Source of the DNA: Streptomyces venezuelae
Lineage (GTDB): Bacteria > Actinomycetota > Actinomycetes > Streptomycetales > Streptomycetaceae
Direction: 5' to 3'
DNA length: 64,000 nt
Assembly (NCBI RefSeq): GCF_008642275.1
Contig: NZ_CP029189.1
Coordinates: 7,608,001-7,672,000 of the forward strand
Shown here: in pieces, positions 37,533 through 45,131 of the stretch
Layout of the letters: every line of letters begins with the position of its first letter
How positions within the stretch are numbered: the first letter of the stretch is position 1
Position numbers and translations under genes: made by a program
Notes under the pieces: generated by a model
Told to the model about the DNA's origin: nothing
Database searches by the model: none
What the model saw: the letters and a program-made list of their open reading frames with translations, nothing else

Positions 37533-37565
37533 ATGCTAGGGCGCCAACACGCCTTTGGCCAAAGG
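37533..37565 (-). promoter_or_regulatory. Promoter and palindrome of the S41 peptidase gene
   Basis: Read leftward: TTGGCC (37562-37557), an 18-base spacer, TAGCAT (37538-37533), then 8 bases to the ATG at 37524, so the predicted start of transcription falls within about 2-3 bases of the start codon. The -35 is embedded in the perfect 14-bp palindrome CCTTTGGCCAAAGG (37552-37565), which also lies directly after the stop codon of the upstream gene. It may be an operator, a terminator stem, or both. Confidence 0.5.
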
Positions 37566-37567
37566 TG

Positions 37568-37909
37568 TTATTCCCGGTCGGCGTACGGTCCGGGCAGCAC
37601 CGCGCCCGGATCGCCGCCGGGTTCCGCCAGCATGTCGTCGACGAGCTGCATCCGGATCTCCGGCAGCCGCTCCTCGATCGCTTCCACCATCATCGCGACC
37701 CCCTGGGGGTCGGGCGCGGAACAGCGTTCCCGCGCCTCCTCGTCGGGCCAGCGGGCGTACGCCACCCAGGTACCGTCGTCCGCCCGGTGCAACCGGGACC
37801 CGTAACTGCCGCACCGCGCGTGGATGGCCGCCGTCACCCGGTGCCAGCCCTCGGTGAACTGCCGCTCCATGCCCGGACGGAGCCGCCACCGGTAGATCAC
37901 AGCGAACAC
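37568..37909 (-). CDS. Antibiotic-biosynthesis-monooxygenase-like (ABM fold) protein
   Basis: A 113-residue small protein of the dimeric ferredoxin-like ABM fold: FAVIYRWRLRPGMERQFTEGW at the start (in parts FAVIYRWRLRPG and MERQFTEGW), GSYGSRLHR, TWVAYARWPDEEARE in the middle, and a C-terminal helix. Such proteins are heme-degrading or quinone-forming monooxygenases, or have no known activity; no catalytic signature is decisive here. The GTG at 37909 has GGGAGG twelve bases upstream. It precedes the S41 peptidase by 43 bases on the same strand and is divergent from an RNA ligase gene. Confidence 0.75.
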   Translation of the reverse strand: MFAVIYRWRLRPGMERQFTEGWHRVTAAIHARCGSYGSRLHRADDGTWVAYARWPDEEARERCSAPDPQGVAMMVEAIEERLPEIRMQLVDDMLAEPGGDPGAVLPGPYADRE

Positions 37910-38024
37910 GCCTGGAGTCCTCCCGCATCAGGATGTGGATCTTGCCCGGCCACCTTATGGCGGCGTCCTGCGCGAGGGAAACAAACCCCGCGTGCTGCAC
38001 GGAAGGGCTCGCTAGGATCCTCCG

Positions 38025-39026
38025 GTGCACCCCGAACCCCGCCCCTGGACCCCGTACCCGAAGATCCCCTCCCACACCCGGCTGGGCGAGGCCCGCGAGC
38101 GGAACTGGGTCGCCCACGAGAAGATCCACGGCGCCAACTTCGCCGTCGTGTGCGACGCGTCGGGCGCGCACCCCGCCAAGCGCCGCGAACTGCTCGCGGA
38201 CGGCGGGCTGGACGACTTCTTCGGCGTCGGCCGGATCTGGCCCGCGCTGGCGGTCGCCGCGACCCGCTGCGCGCGGAGCCTGCGCGCAGACACCGGAGCC
38301 CCGGCCTCCGCGGTCGTGACCCTCTACGGGGAACTCGCCGGCGGCCGCTACCCGCACCCCGGCGTACCCGCCACACCGGGGGCGGAGCCCGTCCAGACCG
38401 GCGTCTGGTACGCGCCCGAACTCCTCTGGCTCCCCTTCGACGCCGTCGTCACCGACGACGACGGCCCGCGCTGGGTCGGGGACCGGACGCTGCGCGCGGC
38501 CGCCGCCGAGGCCGGGCTGCTCTGCGTGCCGCTGCTCGCCGAAGGCCCGCTCGCGCGGCTCCAGGAACTGCCGGCGGTCTTCCCCACCCGGCTGCCCGGA
38601 CTGCTGGGCCTGCCCGCGCTGCCCGGCAACCTCGCCGAGGGGCTCGTCGTCAAACCCGCCGACGGCTCCCGCGAACCGGGCCGTCCCATGGCCAAGTTCA
38701 AGCAGCCCGCCTTCGCCGAGGACGAGCGGTTCGACGGCTCGCGCCCCTACCAGGCGCCTGCCGAAGGCGCGGCCGGAGTCCCCGGCTGGCTGCTCGCCCA
38801 CGGCACCGGCCTGCTCACCCCGGCCCGGACCGCGTCGGCCGTGAGCAAGCTGGGACCCCGCACCCCGCCGGGCGACGTGGCCGCCGAGATCGCCCGGGAC
38901 GCCACCGGGGAAGTGGCGCAGGCCCTGGGCGGCCTGGACGCGGCGACCTACCGCGCACTGGAGGCATGCCTGCATCCCGGGGCCCTGACCCTGGCCCGCT
39001 TCGACGCCGCCGACCGCCGGGCCTGA
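38025..39026 (+). CDS. Rnl2-family RNA ligase
   Basis: A 333-residue nucleotidyltransferase. Motif I is HEKIHGANFAV, with the AMP-accepting lysine K33; KxHGxN is the signature of the T4 Rnl2 family rather than DNA ligases (KxDG). Later motifs are TLYGELAGGRYPHP (III), LAEGLVVKPADG (IV) and MAKFKQPAF (V). The first half contains LWLPFDAVV (IIIa-like). These enzymes seal 3'-OH/5'-phosphate RNA ends in duplexes and nicks using ATP. The GTG at 38025 has AGGA eight bases upstream. No kinase-phosphatase (Pnkp/Hen1), RtcB or toxin gene is adjacent, so it is an orphan ligase. Cellular role unknown; RNA repair is inferred. Confidence 0.85.
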   Translation: MHPEPRPWTPYPKIPSHTRLGEARERNWVAHEKIHGANFAVVCDASGAHPAKRRELLADGGLDDFFGVGRIWPALAVAATRCARSLRADTGAPASAVVTLYGELAGGRYPHPGVPATPGAEPVQTGVWYAPELLWLPFDAVVTDDDGPRWVGDRTLRAAAAEAGLLCVPLLAEGPLARLQELPAVFPTRLPGLLGLPALPGNLAEGLVVKPADGSREPGRPMAKFKQPAFAEDERFDGSRPYQAPAEGAAGVPGWLLAHGTGLLTPARTASAVSKLGPRTPPGDVAAEIARDATGEVAQALGGLDAATYRALEACLHPGALTLARFDAADRRA

Positions 39027-39092
39027 CACGCCGGAGCGGGGGCGGCCCCGCCGGATTCCTCCCGCGCCGAGGGCGCTGTGCATACTGCTGCC

Positions 39093-39617
39093 ATGAAGTC
39101 CCCGGCCGGCGCGCGCATCCACCTGATGATCACCTTCGTCCTGGTGACGTGCGGCGCGGTCGCCGGAGGCTGCCTCGGTCTGCTGGTGTCCGGGAGGCTG
39201 ATGGCCGTGGTCTTCGCGGCCGTGGCCGGTGTCGGCGCCGGGCTGGGATCGTTCTTCTCCCGCCGGCAGGTCCTCGCCCTCTTCGAGCCCGACCCCGGGG
39301 CGGACTCCGGGGCCGACCCCGGGGCCCTCCCGGCCGACGGATACGCCGAGGGGCTCGCCGACGCCGCGCTCGTCTGCATCGCCACGTACCAGGCCGCCGT
39401 CTTCCCGCTCACCCCCGACGGGGTGAGCGAGGCCGAGCGCAAGGCCCGCCGCACGATGGCGTACCGGATCTCCGCCTACGAGGGTCTGCCGTACCCGGTG
39501 CAGACCTCGGCCGCCGCCGCCCTCGAAGCCATCGACCTCGGGGCGGACCCCAAGCTGGCCGAGACCGCGATGAAGGCGCTCTGCCTCAGCATCTACGACC
39601 ACCGCCGAGGCCGCTGA
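39093..39617 (+). CDS. Hypothetical membrane protein
   Basis: A 174-residue protein with two closely spaced membrane segments (about 8-30, IHLMITFVLVTCGAVAGGCL, and 33-53) forming a hairpin, then an acidic linker with GADSGADPGA, and a soluble C-terminal domain (about 85-174) containing GYAEGLADAALVCIATYQ and a helical end. I do not recognise the family. The ATG at 39093 is chosen because the first membrane segment begins there; a GTG five codons earlier is possible. It stands alone between the RNA ligase and a small membrane protein gene. Confidence 0.7.
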   Translation: MKSPAGARIHLMITFVLVTCGAVAGGCLGLLVSGRLMAVVFAAVAGVGAGLGSFFSRRQVLALFEPDPGADSGADPGALPADGYAEGLADAALVCIATYQAAVFPLTPDGVSEAERKARRTMAYRISAYEGLPYPVQTSAAAALEAIDLGADPKLAETAMKALCLSIYDHRRGR

Positions 39618-39740
39618 CCCCGGCACGCCCCGCCGCCCTCCGGTGCGTTCACCTCATTGTGTGATCGGCAGGTCGGCAACGGTTGGGCCTCGGTCCGGCC
39701 GTCGGCAGTGGCCTGATGCGGATCATGGCGTTGTCCGGTT

Positions 39741-39977
39741 ATGGAATCTGACGGGATGCTGTTCGCTCGGGCGCCGCTCGACGGTGTCGTCTGGCTCGAC
39801 ACACTGGTCCACGATCCGGCCTGCGGGTCCTGCCCGCGCCGGCGGGAGCCGGAAGAGGAATCGGAGGAGGCCGACCCCGACGGGATCCCGGTGCTGTCGG
39901 GCCGGGCCCGTAACTGGATGGTCGCCGCGTCCGCGGTCACGGTCGTCTCGGCCGTACTGACCGTCGTGGCGAACTGA
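39741..39977 (+). CDS. Small C-terminally membrane-anchored protein
   Basis: A 78-residue protein with a soluble acidic part (including the pair ACGSC near residue 29 and EEESEEADPDG) and one C-terminal membrane helix, WMVAASAVTVVSAVLTVVA, ending at the stop. The pattern suggests a tail-anchored protein. No family is recognised. The start has no clear ribosome site; an ATG five codons later is possible. Codon bias and the clean helix favour a real gene, but it is short. Confidence 0.5.
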   Translation: MESDGMLFARAPLDGVVWLDTLVHDPACGSCPRRREPEEESEEADPDGIPVLSGRARNWMVAASAVTVVSAVLTVVAN

Positions 39978-40016
39978 CGGCCGTCCCGGCCGGCCCGGCG
40001 GTACCGGTTCCGCGCC

Positions 40017-40871
40017 TCATCCGTCCCGGTGCAGGGTGAGCGTCCAGGTCCGGTGGGCGTACTCGCCGGGCCGGTCGGGGTGTTGTTCCGTCACGGTCAC
40101 GGTGATCCCGTCGCCGGTGCGGTGGAGCGCGCCGTGGTGGCGCCAGGCGTCCTGCGGCTCGATGGGCTGCAGCTCGGCGAGGACCGTCTCCTCCAGCCGG
40201 CGGCCCACGGCGCGCAGCACTCCCGCGTCGAGCACCAGGATGGTGCCGTCCTGCAGGACCAGCGGCTCCGGAGCCTGCGGGTCGGTGAGCGCCGGCCCGC
40301 GTTCGACGGTGCCGCCGGGCAGCAGCCGCACCACCCGGCTGGAGGTGGGGACGTTGCGGTCCGTCTCGACGACCCGGATGCCGGTTCCGACGACGTAGTG
40401 GCCGTAGCTGCGCCAGGAGTCGTACAGGGTGCCGTCGCGGTCGTACGCCCAGGTGTCGAAGGCCTCGTAGCCCTCCAGTCCGAGGACGAACCGCCCGCCG
40501 CCCAGGGCCGCGCCGCGTGCGCCGCGCAGCTCGGCGATCCGGCTCCCGTCCGCCAGGTCGAGCAGCAGGGCGGGGCCGAGGTTGCCCCAGGGCGTGTACG
40601 CGAGGGAGTCCGTCGTGACCAGGACCCGCCCGCCGGACACGTGGGCGGCGTTGGGTATGCCGGAACAGAGCGCGGTCCAGCGGGTACGGCCCGAATCGTC
40701 CACGCAGCTGATCCGGCCGGCCGTACCGTGGATCCGCAGATCCTGCCGCCGGGCGAGCGGCCGGCCCCCGGCGCTCGGCGAACCGCCGGGCGGCAGGCCG
40801 GCCTTGCGCCCCCGTGCACGTACCGTGACCCGCCACGCGCCGGCCCGGCCGTGCTCCCCCGATGTCCCCAT
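40017..40871 (-). CDS. Beta-propeller-like hypothetical protein
   Basis: A 284-residue protein made of repeated beta-strand units such as RILVTTD-like blocks (GGRVLVTTDSLAY, GRFVLGLEGYEAF, GTGIRVVETD, DGTILVLDAGVLRAV), resembling WD40/PQQ-type propeller strands. No signal peptide or catalytic motif is visible. The ATG at 40871 is chosen as the first start before the repeat region; an upstream extension of 218 codons is open but has no features. It is divergent from a DUF4232-type lipoprotein gene. Function unknown. Confidence 0.65.
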   Translation of the reverse strand: MGTSGEHGRAGAWRVTVRARGRKAGLPPGGSPSAGGRPLARRQDLRIHGTAGRISCVDDSGRTRWTALCSGIPNAAHVSGGRVLVTTDSLAYTPWGNLGPALLLDLADGSRIAELRGARGAALGGGRFVLGLEGYEAFDTWAYDRDGTLYDSWRSYGHYVVGTGIRVVETDRNVPTSSRVVRLLPGGTVERGPALTDPQAPEPLVLQDGTILVLDAGVLRAVGRRLEETVLAELQPIEPQDAWRHHGALHRTGDGITVTVTEQHPDRPGEYAHRTWTLTLHRDG

Positions 40872-41033
40872 GGACCCAGATGCTAAGGGCTGCGCGGACC
40901 TGCCGCGCCGGCGACCGTGGTCGATCCGACGACGCACCGTCACCAAGCTGTGAAGCTTCTGCGGGACGCTGGTGCTCACCCAGCCCGGCCCAGCCCGGCG
41001 CGTTCCGCGCTTTCCCCAGGGGGGACCACCAAC

Positions 41034-41690
41034 ATGAGCACTGTACGCAAGGCCGCCATGGCCCTCGCCGCCGTATCCGTCCTGGCCCTGACGGCCTGTG
41101 GACCCACCGAGGACGGCGCCGCGGGCGGCTCCGGGACGCCGGGCGCGAGCCCGACCACGAGCCCCGGCGGCAGCGCGAGCACCGCCCCGAGCCCGACCGC
41201 GTCGAAGTCCGCGGCGCCGAAGAAGACCGCGACCCCGTCGAAGCCGCCGAAGCCGGGCTCGACCGACCCCGACTTCGACGTCTTCCCGTGCAGCACGTTC
41301 GACGTGACCTTCACGGCGAGCCTGGCCGAGCCCACGACCAGCAGCTACCTCCTGAAGATCACCAACAAGGGCACCAAGGCGTGCCGGGCGCTCGGACATC
41401 CGGTCGTCACCTTCGGCGACCTGGACGGCCAGGCAACGGAACGGGGCGCGGCTCCCGGCATCGAGGACGCGCTCCGGCTGGAGCCGGGCCAGTCGGCCTA
41501 CGCCGGACTCATGGGCGGAGCCCACGACGGCAAGGGCAAGTCGGTCGACTCGATCGCGTTGACCATGAACACCGAGTCCGACCTGAAGCAGACACCGCTG
41601 AAGGCGTCGACCCCCGGCCTGTACGTCTCGCCCGACAAGAACTCCGTGACCGCGTGGATGAACAACGCGGAGGACGCGCTGAGCCTGTAG
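41034..41690 (+). CDS. DUF4232-like lipoprotein
   Basis: A 218-residue exported lipoprotein. The signal peptide ends in the lipobox LTAC near residue 22, followed by a 60-residue linker of Ser/Pro/Thr/Ala/Lys. The globular domain (about 85-218) has CSTFDVTFTASLAEP, YLLKITNKGTKACRALGHP and a C-terminal strand ending WMNNAEDALSL, resembling DUF4232 domains, which are common on actinomycete surfaces and of unknown function. AGGGGGG upstream supports the ATG at 41034. A second small lipoprotein gene follows 146 bases downstream. Confidence 0.8.
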   Translation: MSTVRKAAMALAAVSVLALTACGPTEDGAAGGSGTPGASPTTSPGGSASTAPSPTASKSAAPKKTATPSKPPKPGSTDPDFDVFPCSTFDVTFTASLAEPTTSSYLLKITNKGTKACRALGHPVVTFGDLDGQATERGAAPGIEDALRLEPGQSAYAGLMGGAHDGKGKSVDSIALTMNTESDLKQTPLKASTPGLYVSPDKNSVTAWMNNAEDALSL

Positions 41691-41836
41691 ACCGGGCCGC
41701 AGGCCCGCGGTGACGGTCCCGGCAGTCCCGGCAGTCCGCGTTCATCCGGTCGGCGGAGCAACGCAGGACGGCCGCGGCCCGCCGGGTCACGCTGTGGACA
41801 AGGACCGTCACCACCGCACAGACGAGGACCGAGCCC

Positions 41837-42187
41837 ATGTCCCACAGCCGACGTATCAGCACCATCGTGGGCGTCGCAGCACTGATGCTGACGGCCAGCG
41901 CCTGCTCGGGGCTGGGCCGCAGCACCGTCGGCATGCTGACCTTCCGCGGACACGACTCACCGGTCGAGCTGAGCTACTCCAACACGCTGGTCGTCGGCTG
42001 CCACAAGATCGGCATCCCGAAGGGGGCCACGCACGTCGAGAACAACACCCTCGTCGACATCGTCTTGTACCGGACCCCGGACTGCCAGAAGACCGACAAG
42101 GCCGACGGGATCTACGTGGCCACCACCCTCTCGAACGTCACGGCCCCCGTCAGCCTGCCCTGGCGCAGCTTCAGCGTCATCCACTGA
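41837..42187 (+). CDS. Small secreted lipoprotein, hypothetical
   Basis: A 116-residue exported protein. The signal peptide MSHSRRISTIVGVAALMLTA ends in ASAC, a lipobox, at about residues 20-23. The mature part is short, with two further cysteines (VVGCHKIG and TPDCQKTD) that could form a disulphide, and a Ser/Thr-rich C-terminus. No family is recognised. It sits between a DUF4232-type lipoprotein and a PLP decarboxylase, and a strong hairpin follows its stop. Confidence 0.65.
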   Translation: MSHSRRISTIVGVAALMLTASACSGLGRSTVGMLTFRGHDSPVELSYSNTLVVGCHKIGIPKGATHVENNTLVDIVLYRTPDCQKTDKADGIYVATTLSNVTAPVSLPWRSFSVIH

Positions 42188-42216
42188 CCTGCGCCGACCC
42201 CGTACCCTCCTGCCCC

Positions 42217-42248
42217 GCAGGCCCCGCTTGCGGGCCGGCGGGGCCTGC
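42217..42248 (+). terminator. Rho-independent-like hairpin
   Basis: GCAGGCCCCGC (42217-42227) and GCGGGGCCTGC (42238-42248) form a perfect 11-bp stem with a 10-base loop, 29 bases after the lipoprotein stop. It ends 16 bases before the next ATG, so it may also influence translation of the PLP decarboxylase. No T-run is present. Confidence 0.6.
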
Positions 42249-42263
42249 CGCATAGTCCGAGGT

Positions 42264-43640
42264 ATGGACGAGCGCGAGGCGGCGCTCCGACAGGCGCACG
42301 GTCATGCCGTCCGCTGGCTGGCCAGTCTGTCCGACCGCCCGGTTCCCGCCCGCGCCTCGGTCGACGAGATCGTGCGCGCGCTCGGCGCCGAGCTGCCCGA
42401 CGCGCCGAGCGCACCCGCCGACGTCGTCGACCTGCTGGCCACGGCCTGCGACCCGGGGCTCACCGCCTTCCCCAGCGGCCGCTTCTACGGGTTCGTCGTC
42501 GGAGGTACCGAACCGGCCGCGCTCGCGACGGACTGGCTGGTCAGCGCCTGGGACCAGAACTGCGTGATGCGCGCGGTCTCGCCCGCGTACACGGCGGTGG
42601 AGGAGATCGCGGGCGCCTGGCTGCTCGATCTGCTCGGCCTCCCGCCCGACAGCGCCGTCGGCTTCGCCACGGGCGCCACCATGGCGAACTTCACCTGCCT
42701 CGCCGCCGGGCGCGACGCGTTGCTGCGGCGCGCCGGCTGGAACGTGGCCCACGACGGACTGGCCGGCGGGCCGCCCGTACGCGTGGTCGCGGGCCGGGAC
42801 CGCCACATGGCCATCGACCTGGCCCTGCGCTACCTCGGACTCGGCCGGCCCGAACTCGTCGCGGCGGACGACCAGGGACGCATGGACCCCGAAGCCCTGC
42901 GCCGCACCCTGGGGGCCCACGGCCCCGGTCCCACCCTCGTGATCCTCCAGGCCGGGGACATCCACTCGGGCGCCTTCGACCCCTTCGACGAGACGGTCCG
43001 TGCCGCCCGCGAGGCCGACGCGTGGGTGCACGTGGACGGCGCCTTCGGCCTGTGGGCCGCCGCCTCCCCGGCCCACGCCCACCTCACCGACGGCTGCGCA
43101 CAGGCGGACTCCTGGGCCACGGACGCCCACAAGACCCTGAACGTGCCCTACGACTGCGGACTCGCGATCGTCCGCGACTCCTCCGCACTCCGGTCGGCGA
43201 TGGGCCAGCGGGGCGACTACCTCATCCAGCACGAACACGGCGACCCCGTCGACAAGGTCCCCGAACTCTCCCGTCGGGGACGCGCCTTCACCGTGTGGGC
43301 CGCTCTCCGGTCGCTCGGCCGCCAGGGCGTGGCCGACCTCGTCGACCGGCTGTGCCGGCACGCCCGAGCGTTCGCCACCGGTATCGATGCCATCGACGGG
43401 GCGACCGTCCTCAACGACGTGGTCTTCACCCAGGTCTGCGCCGGGTTCGGCGGCGACGACCGTACCGACCGGGTACTGGCCCGGATCCTCGACGACGGTG
43501 AGGCATGGATCAGCGGATCCACCTGGCACGGCCGCCGCGTCATGCGCATCTCGGTGAGCAACTGGTCGACGACCGACGAGGACGTGTCACGCACCCTGGA
43601 CGCGATCCGCCGCGCCTCCACGAGGTCGCTCCGGTTGTGA
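42264..43640 (+). CDS. Group II PLP-dependent decarboxylase
   Basis: A 458-residue fold-type I enzyme. GFATGATMANFTCLAAGRDALL near residue 135 holds the phosphate-binding loop (in parts GFATGATMAN and FTCLAAGRDALL), WVHVDGAFGLWAAAS supplies the aspartate that pairs with the pyridine ring, and K290 in ATDAHKTLNVPYDCG is the PLP-binding lysine. This is the glutamate/aromatic/diaminobutyrate decarboxylase family; substrate not assigned. The ATG at 42264 is used. GAGG lies directly before it and is too close to be ideal, so a TTG at 42228 remains possible. It converges with a P450 gene. Confidence 0.85.
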   Translation: MDEREAALRQAHGHAVRWLASLSDRPVPARASVDEIVRALGAELPDAPSAPADVVDLLATACDPGLTAFPSGRFYGFVVGGTEPAALATDWLVSAWDQNCVMRAVSPAYTAVEEIAGAWLLDLLGLPPDSAVGFATGATMANFTCLAAGRDALLRRAGWNVAHDGLAGGPPVRVVAGRDRHMAIDLALRYLGLGRPELVAADDQGRMDPEALRRTLGAHGPGPTLVILQAGDIHSGAFDPFDETVRAAREADAWVHVDGAFGLWAAASPAHAHLTDGCAQADSWATDAHKTLNVPYDCGLAIVRDSSALRSAMGQRGDYLIQHEHGDPVDKVPELSRRGRAFTVWAALRSLGRQGVADLVDRLCRHARAFATGIDAIDGATVLNDVVFTQVCAGFGGDDRTDRVLARILDDGEAWISGSTWHGRRVMRISVSNWSTTDEDVSRTLDAIRRASTRSLRL

Positions 43641-43695
43641 GGGAAACGGCCGCAAGGACGTGGTGCGCAGGGCCCGGAGCGGTGAGAGGAGACCC

Positions 43696-45021
43696 TCAGC
43701 CCGAGAGCGTGACCGGCGTCGGGCCGTCGGGCCGCACGGTGATGCTGTACGCCGCCCCGGCGGGCACGGCCCGGAAGACCGGGACGTGGGCGGGCAGCAG
43801 GAGTTCCAGCAGCGCGACCGACTCCCGCAGGGCGAACTGCTGGCCCAGACAGGCCCGGGGGCCGATGCCGAACGGCAGATAGGCGCCGGGCCGGGCGGGA
43901 CGGCCGCCGGGCACGGTGAAGCGGCGGGGGTCGAAGCGCTCGGGATCCGGCCACAGCCCGGGATCCCGGTGGGTGAGGTAGGGACAGACCAGCAGATCCG
44001 TGCCCGCTTCGACGCGGAAGCCCGCCAGGACGTCGTCCTCGGCGGCGTGGCGCGGCAGGATCCAGGCGGACGGATACAGCCTGAGCGTCTCGCTGACCAG
44101 TGCCTGGATCGCCTCGCGCCGCCCTGCCGAGCCTTCCGGGCCGGCCGCGAGCGCCTCCTCACGGGCCGCGGGGTGGCGGTCGAGGAGCAGGTAGAGCCAG
44201 GTCAGCGTGGTCGCGGTGGTCTCGTGGCCGGCCACCAGCAGGGTGACGAGCTCGTCCCGCACCAGCCGGTCGGTGTACTCGGGGTGCTCGGCGGAGGCGT
44301 CGACGAGCACCTGCAGCAGCCCCGGTCCGTCTGGCCCCGGGACGCCGTCGCGGGCCGTGGCCACCGCACGCCGGGCGACCTCGTCGATCCTGGCCAGATC
44401 GTCGGCGACGGCGTCCCGGGCGTCCACCTGGTCGGCGGGCAGACTCGGCAGCGCGGCCACCACGGCGGCCACGGACGTCAGTTCGTCCGCCGTGGTGTCG
44501 TCGAGCGGGTGCCCGGTGAGTGCCCGCCAGATGGTGTCCAGGGCGAAGCGGCGCATCTCCTCGCCGAGGTCGAAGGTCCGCCCGGTCCGGGCGTGGCCGG
44601 CCCACCGCCCGGCCGTGGTCCGGGCCGCCCCCGCGATCCGCTCCTCGTAGCGGCGCATTCCCTTGCCGGTGAACTGGGACTGCAGCAGCTTCCGTTGACG
44701 CTTCCAGGCCTCGCCGGTCGCGGCGAGCACCCCGTCGCCGATGAGCAGCCGGGCCCGGTGGGAGCGCTTGACGTACCGGTCGGCGTGCAGGGCGAGGACG
44801 TGCTGCACGGCCTCGGGCCCGGTCACCAGCACGGTGGGCTGCGGGCCGAGCCGGAACGCGGCGACGCCGCCGAGCCGTTCCCGTACCTGCGCCAACAGGT
44901 CGACCAGTTCACCCTTGTGGGTGCGCCACCGCTCCACACATCCGGCGTCGGCCTCGGGGAGCGGCCGCCCCGTCCCGGACCGCTGCGCGGCAGGCGTCCC
45001 GCTGCCGGCGTCGATGGCCAC
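43696..45021 (-). CDS. Cytochrome P450
   Basis: A 441-residue P450 monooxygenase. The I-helix oxygen-activation motif is LVAGHETTATT, the ExxR motif SETLR lies near residue 315, and the haem ligand is C391 in LPFGIGPRACLGQQFA. The sequence is of the longer, fatty-acid-hydroxylase-like bacterial type rather than the 400-residue antibiotic type. The GTG at 45021 is chosen because AGGAG lies seven bases upstream; open codons further upstream have no homology. No ferredoxin or reductase gene is adjacent, so redox partners are elsewhere. It converges on the PLP decarboxylase with 55 bases between stops; any link is speculative. Confidence 0.92.
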   Translation of the reverse strand: MAIDAGSGTPAAQRSGTGRPLPEADAGCVERWRTHKGELVDLLAQVRERLGGVAAFRLGPQPTVLVTGPEAVQHVLALHADRYVKRSHRARLLIGDGVLAATGEAWKRQRKLLQSQFTGKGMRRYEERIAGAARTTAGRWAGHARTGRTFDLGEEMRRFALDTIWRALTGHPLDDTTADELTSVAAVVAALPSLPADQVDARDAVADDLARIDEVARRAVATARDGVPGPDGPGLLQVLVDASAEHPEYTDRLVRDELVTLLVAGHETTATTLTWLYLLLDRHPAAREEALAAGPEGSAGRREAIQALVSETLRLYPSAWILPRHAAEDDVLAGFRVEAGTDLLVCPYLTHRDPGLWPDPERFDPRRFTVPGGRPARPGAYLPFGIGPRACLGQQFALRESVALLELLLPAHVPVFRAVPAGAAYSITVRPDGPTPVTLSG

Positions 45022-45131
45022 GGCTCTTCTCCTGTCCGGATGTCGGGACGGCGCCCGAGGTTGCGTCGGCATCACGGACTGTACGGGGACGGACGTGTGC
45101 GGTGACAGCGCCGGAGGGCGGATGGCCCGAT

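Noticed and set aside
39643..39960. 105-codon plus-strand frame overlapping the small membrane protein gene
   Set aside because: The frame at 39741-39977 has a clean C-terminal membrane helix; the overlapping one is Arg/Ser-rich without features.
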